NCBI GenBank assembly: GCA_001765415.1 | Contig: CP017245.1 | Span: forward strand, 930,001 to 994,000 | Origin: Candidatus Melainabacteria bacterium MEL.A1 | GTDB taxonomy: Bacteria > Cyanobacteriota > Vampirovibrionia > Gastranaerophilales > Gastranaerophilaceae | Direction of reading: 5' to 3' | Length of the DNA stretch: 64,000 nt | Shown here: positions 32,612-41,015 of the stretch, piece after piece | How the letters are laid out: the number at the start of each line of letters is the position of its first letter | How positions within the stretch are numbered: the stretch's first letter is position 1 | Made by a program: the position numbers and the translations under genes | The notes under the pieces: generated by a model | What the model was told of the DNA's origin: nothing | Database searches by the model: none | What the model saw: the letters and a program-made list of their open reading frames with translations, nothing else

Positions 32612-33565
32612 TTATTTCAATTTACTATAATCTTCATCACTAACTTTTTCAAGCCACTCAGTTGTCGCATTTTCTGCAGGAACTGCAATTGCTACATGAG
32701 AAAACCAACTGTCTTTTGCTGCGCCATGCCAGTGTTTTACTTCTGCCGGAATATTAACAACATCTCCTCTGTGCAATTCTTGAGCAGGTTTCCCCCATTC
32801 TTGATACCAACCTCTGCCATCTGTTACAAGCAGGATTTGTCCGCCGTTATGGTGGATATGCCAATCATTTCTGCATTTTGGTTCAAAAGTTACATTTGCA
32901 GAATGCACACCTTGTGATGTCAAAGGATTTAAGTAACTTTCACCCACAAAATATTTTGCATAAGCTTTATTTTCTTCGCCAAGCTTGAAAACGCCACCTT
33001 TTTTAGTAACTTGAATAATTTTTTCAACTTGTTCATTAGTTAAACCAGTATTTCTACCCATTTGAATATGAGCTTTCAATTGTGGTTCAACTCCTTCCAT
33101 TGCAGAAAGTGCAGCAATTGTAGCAACTTCTCTATCTTCGTGAGTAAGTACTCCTCTTGCAAAAATATCGCCAAACAAATGAGTTTTTAAAAATTCATCA
33201 ATTGCCGGTGCAAAATCAAAAAGTCTACCTTCTACAGGCGAACCAACCAAATCTGTCTGAACTTTTGTTCCGACTTCCAATTTATCACCAACTAATGGAG
33301 TTCCTGCTACGCCTTCAACATCTTTTTTACCGGCTTCTTTACGTTTGTCGGTAACAGCCAACAAAGTTCCCAAACCGTTCAAGCTTCTAGGGAAACCGCA
33401 ATAAGCGTACATTTGAATTAAAACTTCTTTAATCTCGTTTATTGTCAAACCGTCATCCAAACCTTTGTTAATAGCAGTATCCAAATACGTCAAATCTCCG
33501 GCAGCAGTATATGATGCGATAATTGCAATATCTTGTTGTTTCTCAGTCAAAACTTCTTTTGCCAT
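32612..33565 (-). CDS. carboxymuconolactone decarboxylase-like and cupin fusion protein
   Basis: This protein has a tandem CMD-like (AhpD-type) fold in the first two thirds ('EVLTEKQQDIAIIASYTAAGDLTYL', 'LTHEDREVATIAALSAMEGVEPQLKAH'). A C-terminal cupin carries metal ligands 'CRNDWHIHHNGGQILLV' and 'NIPAEVKHWHGAA'. I chose ATG 33565 (MAKEVLT) because a near-perfect TTGGAGG stands seven bases before it. The frame also opens 20 codons upstream at 33625 with MKKFLLLFILTIELIIGG, a plausible signal peptide without a ribosome site, so a secreted form cannot be excluded. Substrate unknown. Confidence 0.82.
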   Translation of the reverse strand: MAKEVLTEKQQDIAIIASYTAAGDLTYLDTAINKGLDDGLTINEIKEVLIQMYAYCGFPRSLNGLGTLLAVTDKRKEAGKKDVEGVAGTPLVGDKLEVGTKVQTDLVGSPVEGRLFDFAPAIDEFLKTHLFGDIFARGVLTHEDREVATIAALSAMEGVEPQLKAHIQMGRNTGLTNEQVEKIIQVTKKGGVFKLGEENKAYAKYFVGESYLNPLTSQGVHSANVTFEPKCRNDWHIHHNGGQILLVTDGRGWYQEWGKPAQELHRGDVVNIPAEVKHWHGAAKDSWFSHVAIAVPAENATTEWLEKVSDEDYSKLK

Positions 33566-33699
33566 AGTTTTACCTCCAATAATCAATTCTATTGTTAAAA
33601 TAAATAATAATAAAAATTTTTTCATAACAAAATCATTTTACTACATTAGAGTAGCTATCAGTCAAGCCCTTATATTAATTTTTATGATAAAATTTTCTT

Positions 33700-34464
33700 A
33701 TGAAAATAGGAATTATTGGTTTAGGATTAATAGGTGGATCGCTATTCAAAGATTTGAGCGAGGTTTACGATGTTGTCGCAGTATCTCAATCACAAAATGG
33801 CGACAGGATTTTTAAAACTTTTGATGTCTTAAAAGACAGAGATATAGTATTTGTTTGCACTGCGATGAATAAAACTCTCAAGGTGCTGGATGAACTTGAA
33901 AATATTTTGAACCCCAAAACAATCGTAACAGATGTTTGCAGTTTAAAACAATTTGTTTGTCAAAAACAAAGACCTTACAATTTTATTCCATCACACCCTA
34001 TGGCTGGAACTGAGCATAAAGGATTTGAACATTCTTTTAAAGGCTTGTTTAAGGGGGCAAAGTGGGTGTTAATAGGCGCAACTAAGCAGCTAAGAAATAA
34101 AACAATTGAGCCTCTTATTGAAATAATCGAATTTGTTGGAGCAAAACCGATTTTTGCAACAGCTGAAGCACACGACGAAGCGGCAGCAATGATTTCCCAC
34201 ATGCCTATGGTTTTGGCACAAGCTCTTGTATTAGCAACAAAAAACAATCCGCTGGCTCTTGAAATGGCTGCAAGTGGATTTCGTGATATGACAAGACTTG
34301 CATTGTCTAATGAGGAAATGGCTTGTGATATGGTCAGTATGAACCATAAAAATATTGAGCAATCAATCCTTAATCTTTACAAATCAATTGGAGAACTGTT
34401 AACAGATAAATACCCTGAAACAATTTCGGAAATCAAACAAATTCGGGCTAAAATGTATCAATAA
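33700..34464 (+). CDS. tyrA: prephenate/arogenate dehydrogenase
   Basis: This 254-residue TyrA-type NAD(P)-dependent dehydrogenase makes tyrosine from prephenate or arogenate. It has Rossmann motif 'GIIGLGLIGGSLFKDL' at the N-terminus, 'IPSHPMAGTEHKGFEH', the catalytic-His region 'AAAMISHMPMVLAQAL' and 'GFRDMTRLALSNEEMA'. No C-terminal ACT domain is present; a free-standing ACT protein is encoded at 36727. It has no Shine-Dalgarno, but TGATAAAAT (extended -10) lies six bases before the ATG. Confidence 0.9.
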   Translation: MKIGIIGLGLIGGSLFKDLSEVYDVVAVSQSQNGDRIFKTFDVLKDRDIVFVCTAMNKTLKVLDELENILNPKTIVTDVCSLKQFVCQKQRPYNFIPSHPMAGTEHKGFEHSFKGLFKGAKWVLIGATKQLRNKTIEPLIEIIEFVGAKPIFATAEAHDEAAAMISHMPMVLAQALVLATKNNPLALEMAASGFRDMTRLALSNEEMACDMVSMNHKNIEQSILNLYKSIGELLTDKYPETISEIKQIRAKMYQ

Positions 34465-34468
34465 ATTA

Positions 34469-34678
34469 CTATTTAAACAACTCAACGACATCAATTTCAA
34501 AATAATCCGCAATTGCAATTATTTTGTCTATTGTAATATTTAGTTTTGCATTTTCGACTTTTCCGATATAAGAGCCATCTAAATCAAGCTCCAAAGACAA
34601 TTCTTCTTGAGACAATCTTCTTTGTCGCCTATATTTTTGCAAATTCTTTCCAAAACGCTTTTTAACATTTTTATTCAT
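34469..34678 (-). CDS. XRE-family HTH protein
   Basis: This 69-residue single Cro/C1 domain: 'NLQKYRRQRRLSQEELSLELDLDGSYIGKVENAKLNITIDKIIAIADYF'. It is convergent with tyrA (4-base gap) and 31 bases downstream of mtnA. No partner domain or target site is evident. Confidence 0.85.
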   Translation of the reverse strand: MNKNVKKRFGKNLQKYRRQRRLSQEELSLELDLDGSYIGKVENAKLNITIDKIIAIADYFEIDVVELFK

Positions 34679-34709
34679 ATCTAGCTCATAGCCCTATAGA
34701 CCTATGCCT

Positions 34710-35768
34710 TTATTTTGCAAATGCCTCTGCGATTGATGTTTTGTAATCCGGTCTTAAAATACCTTTTTCTGTGATAATACCGGCAATCAACTCATGCGGA
34801 GTTACATCAAATCCAGGATTAATTACTTTTACATCCGGCGCACAAATAATTTTACCATTGATATGTGTAACTTCCTCGTGAGAACGTTCCTCAATAACAA
34901 TTTCATCACCTGTTTTAATACTTGTATCAATCGTTGATAATGGAGCAGCAATATAGAAAGGAATATTATGGTATTTAGCGGCAATTGCAACTGTATAAGT
35001 TCCAATTTTGTTTGCAGTGTCACCGTTTGCAGCAATTCTATCTGCACCTACAACTACCATATCAATCATGCCTTTTTTCATAAAATATGAACACATTCCA
35101 TCAGTAATTAAAGTTGTAGGAATTCCATCCATTGTGAGTTCAAAAGTCGTAATTCTTGCACCCTGCTGACGAGGTCTTGTTTCATCCGCAAAAACCTGAA
35201 TTGTCGGATCGTTAGCAAATGCAGAACGCACAACACCTAATGCAGTTCCGTAACCGACTGTTGCCAATCCTCCTGCATTGCAGTGGGTTAAAATAGTTGC
35301 GCCTTTTGGTACAACTTCTGCGCCATAATCACCAATTTTTTTATTGATTGCGATATCTTCATTTTCAAGTCTTATTGCGTTTTGTTTTAACTCTTCAACA
35401 ATTTCCTCTATATCTGATTTAGAATTTTCAATAATTTCTTTTTGTTTTGCGCAAGCCCACATCAAATTTACTGCTGTTGGGCGAGAAGTTGCCATATAAT
35501 CAGCTTTTTCCATTAATTGTTTAACAAATTCATTACGAGAAAGTCCCATTTCTGCCAACTCTTGTGCATATAAAACAACACCATGCGCCCCCGCAACACC
35601 AATAGCCGGCGCACCTCTGACAATCATAGTCTTGATAGCATCAAACATCCCCTGCCCTGTTGTAATTTTTACATACTTAAATTCATACGGCAAAACAGTT
35701 TGATCTACCATTTTTGAATAATTATCTACCCACTCGATTGTTTTTATTTTTGAATGAAATTCTGCCAT
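34710..35768 (-). CDS. mtnA: S-methyl-5-thioribose-1-phosphate isomerase
   Basis: This 352-residue MtnA of the methionine-salvage pathway is related to eIF2B-alpha. 'MIVRGAPAIGVAGAHG' and the catalytic cysteine in 'ILTHCNAGGLATVGYGTALG' are visible, as are 'DETRPRQQGARITTFEL' and the catalytic aspartate in 'VVVGADRIAANGDTANKIGTY'. Length is typical. One base separates it from the membrane protein gene upstream. Other methionine-salvage genes are not in view. Confidence 0.95.
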   Translation of the reverse strand: MAEFHSKIKTIEWVDNYSKMVDQTVLPYEFKYVKITTGQGMFDAIKTMIVRGAPAIGVAGAHGVVLYAQELAEMGLSRNEFVKQLMEKADYMATSRPTAVNLMWACAKQKEIIENSKSDIEEIVEELKQNAIRLENEDIAINKKIGDYGAEVVPKGATILTHCNAGGLATVGYGTALGVVRSAFANDPTIQVFADETRPRQQGARITTFELTMDGIPTTLITDGMCSYFMKKGMIDMVVVGADRIAANGDTANKIGTYTVAIAAKYHNIPFYIAAPLSTIDTSIKTGDEIVIEERSHEEVTHINGKIICAPDVKVINPGFDVTPHELIAGIITEKGILRPDYKTSIAEAFAK

Positions 35769-36227
35769 TTATTTTCCCTTTTTCTCTATTGAATTAATAA
35801 AATCTAATACATAAAATGTTAAAAAACCTGTAAAAGCGTTAATTGTAGCTCCAAGAACTCCCATAAAAAGAGAGATTACAACTAGCAAAAAGAAAGTTGC
35901 ATTGCCAAGCATAAATCCAACACCGACATTTGCTGCAAGATGAAAAACTTTCATCAACAAAACTGATATAGGCACATATATAATAGAAAATCCTAAATAT
36001 GCAACAAAGCCTGCAATTGCACCTACAATTACACTATCTTTGGTCGACGAGAGTGACAAGCAATTGTACTTAACCAAAAGCCAAATTACAAGCGGAGCGA
36101 TAAGAGATATTAAAAACACAAAAGAAATAACTCCTAAATAAGGAATTAATGTAATAGCCCCAAGCACTGCTCCGAAAAACGCACTCAAAATCGCAATCTG
36201 TTTTAATAAAATAAAATTTATTTCCAT
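35769..36227 (-). CDS. four-helix hypothetical membrane protein
   Basis: The start is placed at ATG 36227 (MEINFILLKQIAILSAFFG), six bases after the ruvC stop; an upstream in-frame start would overlap ruvC. At about 152 residues it has four hydrophobic segments ('IAILSAFFGAVLGAITLI', 'VISFVFLISLIAPLVIWLLV', 'VIVGAIAGFVAYLGFSIIY', 'LLVVISLFMGVLGATINAF'). No family is recognised, though the glycine pattern resembles DUF4199-like proteins. It lies in a ruvC-membrane protein-mtnA run. Confidence 0.7.
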   Translation of the reverse strand: MEINFILLKQIAILSAFFGAVLGAITLIPYLGVISFVFLISLIAPLVIWLLVKYNCLSLSSTKDSVIVGAIAGFVAYLGFSIIYVPISVLLMKVFHLAANVGVGFMLGNATFFLLVVISLFMGVLGATINAFTGFLTFYVLDFINSIEKKGK

Positions 36228-36232
36228 AAGTT

Positions 36233-36709
36233 TTATCTTAACACAAGTGAACGGGTATGGCAAATTGCAATTGCAATAGAATCAACAGTATCATCAAGCT
36301 TCGGAAGATTTTCTACACCAAGAGAAAATTTCACCATCTGTTCAACTTCTTTTTTATCTGCTCTGCCATAACCTGTCAAAACCTGCTTAACTTCCATTGG
36401 AGTATATTCATAAATTGGGATTTTGTATTTTTCTAAGGCAGTTAAAATAACTCCCCTAGCGTGAGCAACCGGCATAACAGTAGTCCTATTCCGGAAGAAA
36501 AACAATTTTTCAATCGCCGAACAGTCAGGTTTGTACTTGTCTATAATTGTATTCATATCTTCCCAAATTTCTAATAATCTAGCAGATTCTTTAGAATTTT
36601 TTTGCGTTTGGATAGAGCCGGAATGCAACAAAACAGAATTTTCTCCATCAAACTCGACAAGAGAATATCCAACAATACCAATTCCGGGATCTATACCTAA
36701 AATCTTCAA
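36233..36709 (-). CDS. ruvC: Holliday junction endonuclease RuvC
   Basis: This 158-residue RuvC resolves four-way junctions during recombination. Acidic active-site residues appear in 'ILGIDPGIGIVGYSLVE' (Asp), 'CSAIEKLFFFRNRTT' (Glu) and 'LDDTVDSIAIAICH' (Asp pair). 'VAHARGVILTALEKYKIPIYEYTPMEVKQVLTGYGRADKKEV' is the conserved centre. It lies 17 bases downstream of the ACT-domain gene. Confidence 0.95.
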   Translation of the reverse strand: MKILGIDPGIGIVGYSLVEFDGENSVLLHSGSIQTQKNSKESARLLEIWEDMNTIIDKYKPDCSAIEKLFFFRNRTTVMPVAHARGVILTALEKYKIPIYEYTPMEVKQVLTGYGRADKKEVEQMVKFSLGVENLPKLDDTVDSIAIAICHTRSLVLR

Positions 36710-36726
36710 ATCAAAATCCTCAAAAA

Positions 36727-37005
36727 TTAAATATTGTGCATATTATCAAAGATTTCTTTTCTTTGAATCCAAACTTCCATCCCAAGTTCTTCACCGGTTT
36801 TAGTCAAAGCATCTTTGATTTCTTTAAAAGAATAACTTGATTTTTCAATATTACCCAACATAAACATCACAAAATGTCCTTGCATAAGAGTTTGTTTAAT
36901 ATCTTCAATATTTACTTCAAACTTTGCTAATACCGCTGAAACTTTCGCAACAATACCAACTTTGTCTACGCCTGAAACTGTTATGATAATTTGTTGATCT
37001 GACAT
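36727..37005 (-). CDS. ACT-domain protein (UPF0237/GcvR-like)
   Basis: This 92-residue single ACT domain protein has 'IITVSGVDKVGIVAKVSAVLAKFEVNIEDIKQTLMQGHFVMFMLGN'. Members bind amino acids and regulate enzymes or transport. Its start overlaps the symporter gene by 25 bases, with GAGGATGAGG before the ATG, so coupled expression with the amino-acid transporter is likely. A sensing role for that transporter's substrate is inference. Confidence 0.88.
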   Translation of the reverse strand: MSDQQIIITVSGVDKVGIVAKVSAVLAKFEVNIEDIKQTLMQGHFVMFMLGNIEKSSYSFKEIKDALTKTGEELGMEVWIQRKEIFDNMHNI

Positions 37006-38564
37006 GAAACCTCATCCTCCTCATCAATTTCAGCAGGTACTTCTGCCGGCTTTAACCAATCTCTATTAATCCATTTACCAATTTGGTGTATTCTGCAATA
37101 CTCTGCCAAATCTTTTTTGATTTCAGGAGCTAAGATATACATCGCAATAATATTCGGAATAGACATTGCAATCATCATCGCATCCGTAATATTAATTACA
37201 GAAGTTACGTTTAATACTGAACCGATTAAAATAAATGCACAATATATAAATTGGAAAGTCAAAGTTCTTTTTCTGCCTTCTCCGAACAAGAAGTTCCAAG
37301 ATTTTTGACCATAATAAGCCCAACTGATAATTGTAGACAAAGCGTATAGTAAAACAATACCAGCCAAAAGTGTTGGGAAGAACGGCATTACAGAAGAAAT
37401 AGCATCTGATGTCATTTCAATACCTGATGTATGACCGGCGTGAGTTTTATAAACACCTGTAATAACAATAGCAAAAGCTGTTAATGTACACATAAAACCT
37501 GTTAAAAACGGATCAAGCAATGCTACAAACCCTTGAGATAAAGGTTCATCAGTTTTTACAGTCGCATAAACAATAGGGGCAGAACCAGTACCTGCTTCGT
37601 TTGACTGAACTGAACGTCTTAACCCCATAATCATTGCAACAAACATGCCACCATAAATTGATTCAGGTTTAAATGCCTCTTTTACAATAATCCAAGCAGC
37701 ATGCGGAACAAGTTTGATATTACAAATAATTACTGCCATTGCTGCAAACAAATATATAAAAATTTTCAACGGAACAATTTTTTCCGTAACTTTAACAATA
37801 TTTTTAATACCACCGATTACAATTAACCCAACAACAATTGCCATCCCCAAACCAATTACCCAGTGGAAATTGTGCATAAAGCCGTTTTCACCACCGCAAA
37901 CATTTACAAATTGGTTTGCAGCCTGATTAATTTGAATCATATTACCACCTGTAATACCACCACAAATACAAAGAATTGCGAACATTACAGACAAAGGTTG
38001 ACCTAACCATCTCATCTTCTTACGAGTTAAACCATGTGCCATATAGTGCATCGGACCACCAGAAATTGAACCATCAAGGTTAAATCTTCTGTATTTTACC
38101 GCCAAAGAAGCTTCTACAAACTTCAAAGACATACCCAAAAGCGCACCTACTATAATCCAAAAAGCAGCACCAGGCCCGCCCATTGAAATCGCAATAGCAA
38201 CACCAGCAATACTTCCAAGCCCAATAGTCCCTGACAATGCAGTCATCAAAGCTTGAAACGCAGATGTTTCACCAGACCCGTCACCAGCAGATTTTTTAGG
38301 TTTACAAACAACTTCAATAGCATGTTTAAAGCCCCAAACAGCAATACCTCTCAAATAGAAAGAGAAAAATATTCCTGCGAACAAAATCCAAAATATAATA
38401 ATCGGCACATCAGCACCAAAAACATGAATTGGATGGAAAATAACCGCAGCGATAGCATCGGACACCGGCGCAACGTTTTTATCCATAAACGTATCAATGT
38501 TAAAAGCATTAGCTTGCTGAATGTTAAATAAAAGTGTCAAAAGTACGATTAAAATTTTGTTCAT
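36981..38564 (-). CDS. sodium:alanine symporter family transporter
   Basis: This 527-residue AGCS-family (DAACS-type) Na+-amino-acid symporter has an N-terminal signal-like segment (MNKILIVLLTLLFNIQQANA) and about 11 further membrane helices. The family signature is 'GGPGAAFWIIVGALLGMSLKFVEASLAVKYR'. Also diagnostic are 'QALMTALSGTIGLGSIAGVAIAI', 'SISGGPMHYM' and 'LRRSVQSNEAGTGSAPIVYA'. Substrate is probably alanine or glycine. It is the first gene of a run with ACT, ruvC, a membrane protein and mtnA. Confidence 0.93.
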   Translation of the reverse strand: MNKILIVLLTLLFNIQQANAFNIDTFMDKNVAPVSDAIAAVIFHPIHVFGADVPIIIFWILFAGIFFSFYLRGIAVWGFKHAIEVVCKPKKSAGDGSGETSAFQALMTALSGTIGLGSIAGVAIAISMGGPGAAFWIIVGALLGMSLKFVEASLAVKYRRFNLDGSISGGPMHYMAHGLTRKKMRWLGQPLSVMFAILCICGGITGGNMIQINQAANQFVNVCGGENGFMHNFHWVIGLGMAIVVGLIVIGGIKNIVKVTEKIVPLKIFIYLFAAMAVIICNIKLVPHAAWIIVKEAFKPESIYGGMFVAMIMGLRRSVQSNEAGTGSAPIVYATVKTDEPLSQGFVALLDPFLTGFMCTLTAFAIVITGVYKTHAGHTSGIEMTSDAISSVMPFFPTLLAGIVLLYALSTIISWAYYGQKSWNFLFGEGRKRTLTFQFIYCAFILIGSVLNVTSVINITDAMMIAMSIPNIIAMYILAPEIKKDLAEYCRIHQIGKWINRDWLKPAEVPAEIDEEDEVSCQINKLS

Positions 38565-38670
38565 TAATTCTTTCCTTTCGGGTCATTAGGTTTTCGGCTA
38601 CTCTACAAAAAGGGTAAATCACCAACCCAGACTTAATACTACCAAAAACATGTCTACATGATGTCAATCT

Positions 38671-39738
38671 TTACAAAATCTTTAAAATTTGTTGCAAATA
38701 TCTTTCCGCACAAATGGCGGATGTATAGTTTTTAATTGTACTAAAACTATTGTTACGCAAGGCATTTAAGGATTTTATATCCATATTTTTTATATTAAGA
38801 AGTGTTTCTTTTACGCTATTAGAATTTGGTTCAACTAAAAAACCATTTTCACCGTTTTTTATAATTCCATCAACCCCGTCACCTTTTGTGCAAACAGTGA
38901 TACAACCACTTGCCATAGCCTCTAAATAAACCATACCAAACGTTTCACCCACACTAGGCAGGACAAAAATGTCATTTTCTCTCATTTTTTCAAGAACTTT
39001 ATCATGAGGGAGGCTTCCTAAAAATTTTACATTTTTATCAATCTTTTCTAAAGTTTTTCGCTCTTTTCCATCCCCAATCACTGTCAATTCAATATTTTCC
39101 ACCCCATTGCAAGCTTCTATAACTTTATCAATATTTTTTCTCTTTTTGAAATACGCACAAGTTAAAACTTTTATGGGAAAGTGTAAATTCTTATCTCCTG
39201 CATCTATAATAAATTTTTCATCAACCCCAGATGGCGCAACAAAAATTTTTTCTTCAAACTCAGGGTACAATTTCAACAATTTTTCTTTTAAAACAAAAGA
39301 TCTACAGGCAATTAATTTCGCATTTTTCAAAGCTTTTTCCAATCTTTTTTTAAAGTGGATTTTATATATCGGCTTTGTTAAAACTTCAATATCAGAATTG
39401 TGAATTCCTGCGATGAAAGGAATACCCAATTTATCCGCAAACAAAATTCCTGATGGCATGTGCGCAATTACAATATCATATTTCGGCAAATTCTGCAATT
39501 TTGCATGAACATCAAACCAAAACGGAGTCCAATAATTTACGTTATAAACATCATTATATCTTCCGGTTTTATAATACGGTTTTTTGCGTATAAAAGAATT
39601 TAAGATAAAATTTGGTTTTAAAACATCAACCTTATTTCCCTGTTTTTTCCATTCTTTGACAAAATCAAAAAGCGTTCTCGGAGTTGTTTTTTCACTATCT
39701 TTAATTGGATATAAGTCTGTTATAAAAAGAATATTCAT
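38671..39738 (-). CDS. family 4 glycosyltransferase
   Basis: This GT-B fold sugar transferase of about 355 residues starts at ATG 39738 (MNILFITDLYP). The longer frame to 39825 would overlap the divergent TPR gene and is unsupported. The N-terminal domain contains 'YDIVIAHMPSGILFADKLGIPFIAGIHNSD'. The C-terminal donor site is 'FVLPSVGETFGMVYLEAMASGCITVCTKGDGVDG', with the E-x7-E type motif. It probably acts on surface polysaccharide or glycolipid at the cytoplasmic side. A clear leaderless promoter (TTACAA, 16 bases, TATAAT, six bases, ATG) is present. Confidence 0.9.
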   Translation of the reverse strand: MNILFITDLYPIKDSEKTTPRTLFDFVKEWKKQGNKVDVLKPNFILNSFIRKKPYYKTGRYNDVYNVNYWTPFWFDVHAKLQNLPKYDIVIAHMPSGILFADKLGIPFIAGIHNSDIEVLTKPIYKIHFKKRLEKALKNAKLIACRSFVLKEKLLKLYPEFEEKIFVAPSGVDEKFIIDAGDKNLHFPIKVLTCAYFKKRKNIDKVIEACNGVENIELTVIGDGKERKTLEKIDKNVKFLGSLPHDKVLEKMRENDIFVLPSVGETFGMVYLEAMASGCITVCTKGDGVDGIIKNGENGFLVEPNSNSVKETLLNIKNMDIKSLNALRNNSFSTIKNYTSAICAERYLQQILKIL

Positions 39739-39744
39739 AATTTG

Positions 39745-39772
39745 ATTATAACTAATTTTTAAGATATTGTAA
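39745..39772 (-). promoter_or_regulatory. leaderless promoter of the glycosyltransferase gene
   Basis: On the minus strand TTACAA (39772-39767), a 16-base spacer and TATAAT (39750-39745) stand six bases before the ATG. The expected transcription start is at or next to the start codon. Confidence 0.6.
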
Positions 39773-39816
39773 ACGGCTTTTGTTTCAGATAAAATTTTTA
39801 GAAAAAGGAATAAAAA

Positions 39817-40302
39817 ATGGAACACGATTATAAATTTTATTTGGATAAAGGAATATCAGAAACAAATGAAGGGAAATTTGATGAGGCTTTACACTCATTA
39901 GACAAAGCAATTGCGCTAAATCCAAATGAGGCTATGCCTTATTTTTCAATAGCAATAGTTTTTCATCATATCGGTGAATACGAAACTGCATACGAAAATT
40001 ACACAAAAGCTATTGAATTAAACCACAAAATGATTGACGCTTATTATAACCGTGCGCAAGCACTTTTGGCAGATAAAGATGCAAGTAATGAAAAATTAAA
40101 ATCTGCAATAGCTGATTTTGATAAGGCTATAGAGCTTGATCCTAAATTTATTGATGCTTTGTATTACAAGGCAGTTGTGCAAAAAAAATTGAAAAATTAT
40201 AAAGGCGCAATAGAAACATTGGATAAAGTTCTTGCAATTGAGCCAAAAGCGGTTTATTCAAATGCTTTGAAAAAATTAATTTTACAAAAATACCTGAAAT
40301 AA
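39817..40302 (+). CDS. tetratricopeptide-repeat protein
   Basis: This 161-residue protein consists almost entirely of four TPR units: 'GISETNEGKFDEALHSLDKAIALNP', 'YFSIAIVFHHIGEYETAYENYTKAIEL', 'YYNRAQALLADKDASNEKLKSAIADF' and 'YYKAVVQKKLKNYKGAIETLDKVLAIEP'. There is no export signal or catalytic domain. AAAAAGGAATAAAAA is a fair ribosome site. It precedes the tmRNA gene and is divergent from the glycosyltransferase. Confidence 0.85.
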   Translation: MEHDYKFYLDKGISETNEGKFDEALHSLDKAIALNPNEAMPYFSIAIVFHHIGEYETAYENYTKAIELNHKMIDAYYNRAQALLADKDASNEKLKSAIADFDKAIELDPKFIDALYYKAVVQKKLKNYKGAIETLDKVLAIEPKAVYSNALKKLILQKYLK

Positions 40303-40322
40303 TTCTTTCTTTTTATAACCCC

Positions 40323-40350
40323 TTGAAATTAATTAAAAAGCGGTTATAAT
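40323..40350 (+). promoter_or_regulatory. promoter upstream of tmRNA
   Basis: TTGAAA (40323-40328), a 16-base spacer and TATAAT (40345-40350) predict a start about 93 bases before the mature tmRNA 5' end, leaving a precursor leader for RNase P to remove. Confidence 0.55.
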
Positions 40351-40449
40351 ATAGAATACAGGACATTAAAAGTAAATACCTTTTTCAAATCATCGCTTTT
40401 TGAGAAGGGTAAAAACAGATTTGTACATTAAAAATTTAGATTATTTCAT

Positions 40450-40842
40450 GGGGACGTTTTGGATTTGACAGGACGTTCGGTTGAGATAAATTGCGGGTCC
40501 GAGCGCTGTTCTCGGTTATCAACGAGCAAAACAAATTAAATGCTAACAACGTAATTAAAGCAGACTTCTCTAGAGCTCAAGCTTTAGCAGCGTAAGTCGC
40601 TAATTATAGCTACTCATAGAACCCAGCTTGCCGGTTTTATGGGTCCATTATGCAAGTGGCAGTACATTGATGACGGTAGATGTATCAAGACAACCGTTGG
40701 AGGTTTGTGTTTCCGCAAAAAACACTTTGAAATATTCGCAGGGTTCTGATACTTCCTGAATATTTCGAGAAAATTGTTATCTACACTCGTAGAGGTTTAT
40801 TAAAATCCGTTTTGGACAGGGGTTCGACTCCCCTCGTCTCCA
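40450..40842 (+). ncRNA. ssrA: transfer-messenger RNA (tmRNA)
   Basis: This 393-base one-piece tmRNA rescues stalled ribosomes by trans-translation. The 5' GGGGACG pairs with 3' CGTCTCC to form the acceptor stem. The 3' end has the T-arm GGGGTTCGACTCCCC. The tag reading frame (40542-40595) decodes as ANNVIKADFSRAQALAA and a TAA stop; the LAA/VAA-type C-terminus is what ClpXP-type proteases recognise. The start AN- resembles cyanobacterial tags. CCA is not encoded. A 26-base repeat begins four bases after the 3' end, marking this as an integration site. Confidence 0.96.
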
Positions 40843-40845
40843 GAT

Positions 40846-40871
40846 TTTAGTCTTAAAAAGAGAGATAAGAC
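40846..40871 (+). repeat. left 26-bp direct repeat at tmRNA 3' end (putative att)
   Basis: TTTAGTCTTAAAAAGAGAGA followed by TAAGAC matches 54287-54312 with a single mismatch. Similarity between the two sites also extends left into the tmRNA 3' end (TCGTCTCCA versus TCGCTCCA). To the right it includes GAGAATT and ACCTAGTCC blocks. It brackets a 13.4-kb region with a serine recombinase. Confidence 0.7.
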
Positions 40872-40925
40872 AAAGCTCTCTAACGAAAAAACGCAAACAC
40901 GGGGCAATATAGCGATTTATTAAAA

Positions 40926-40961
40926 ACAGAGAATTAAATTTATAATAATTCTCTGTTTTTT
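40926..40961 (+). terminator. terminator downstream of tmRNA
   Basis: The perfect arms ACAGAGAATT and AATTCTCTGT are followed by T6. A decayed version (GCAGAGAATTTTTTT...) lies after the second direct repeat near 54371, so the repeat unit carries its own terminator-like segment. Confidence 0.75.
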
Positions 40962-41015
40962 AATGTAAAAATCTCGCCAAATTCTCTACTTGGAGCTTAC
41001 CTAGTCCCAAATGTA

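Noticed and set aside
34045..34075. AAGGGGGCAAAGTGGGTGTTA in tyrA resembling the family A tail
   Set aside because: It encodes GAKWVLIGA, the normal conserved TyrA strand; no palindromic head is present.
40843..41015. Search for a tRNA gene as the integration target
   Set aside because: No tRNA cloverleaf is seen here or elsewhere in the window; the target is the tmRNA.
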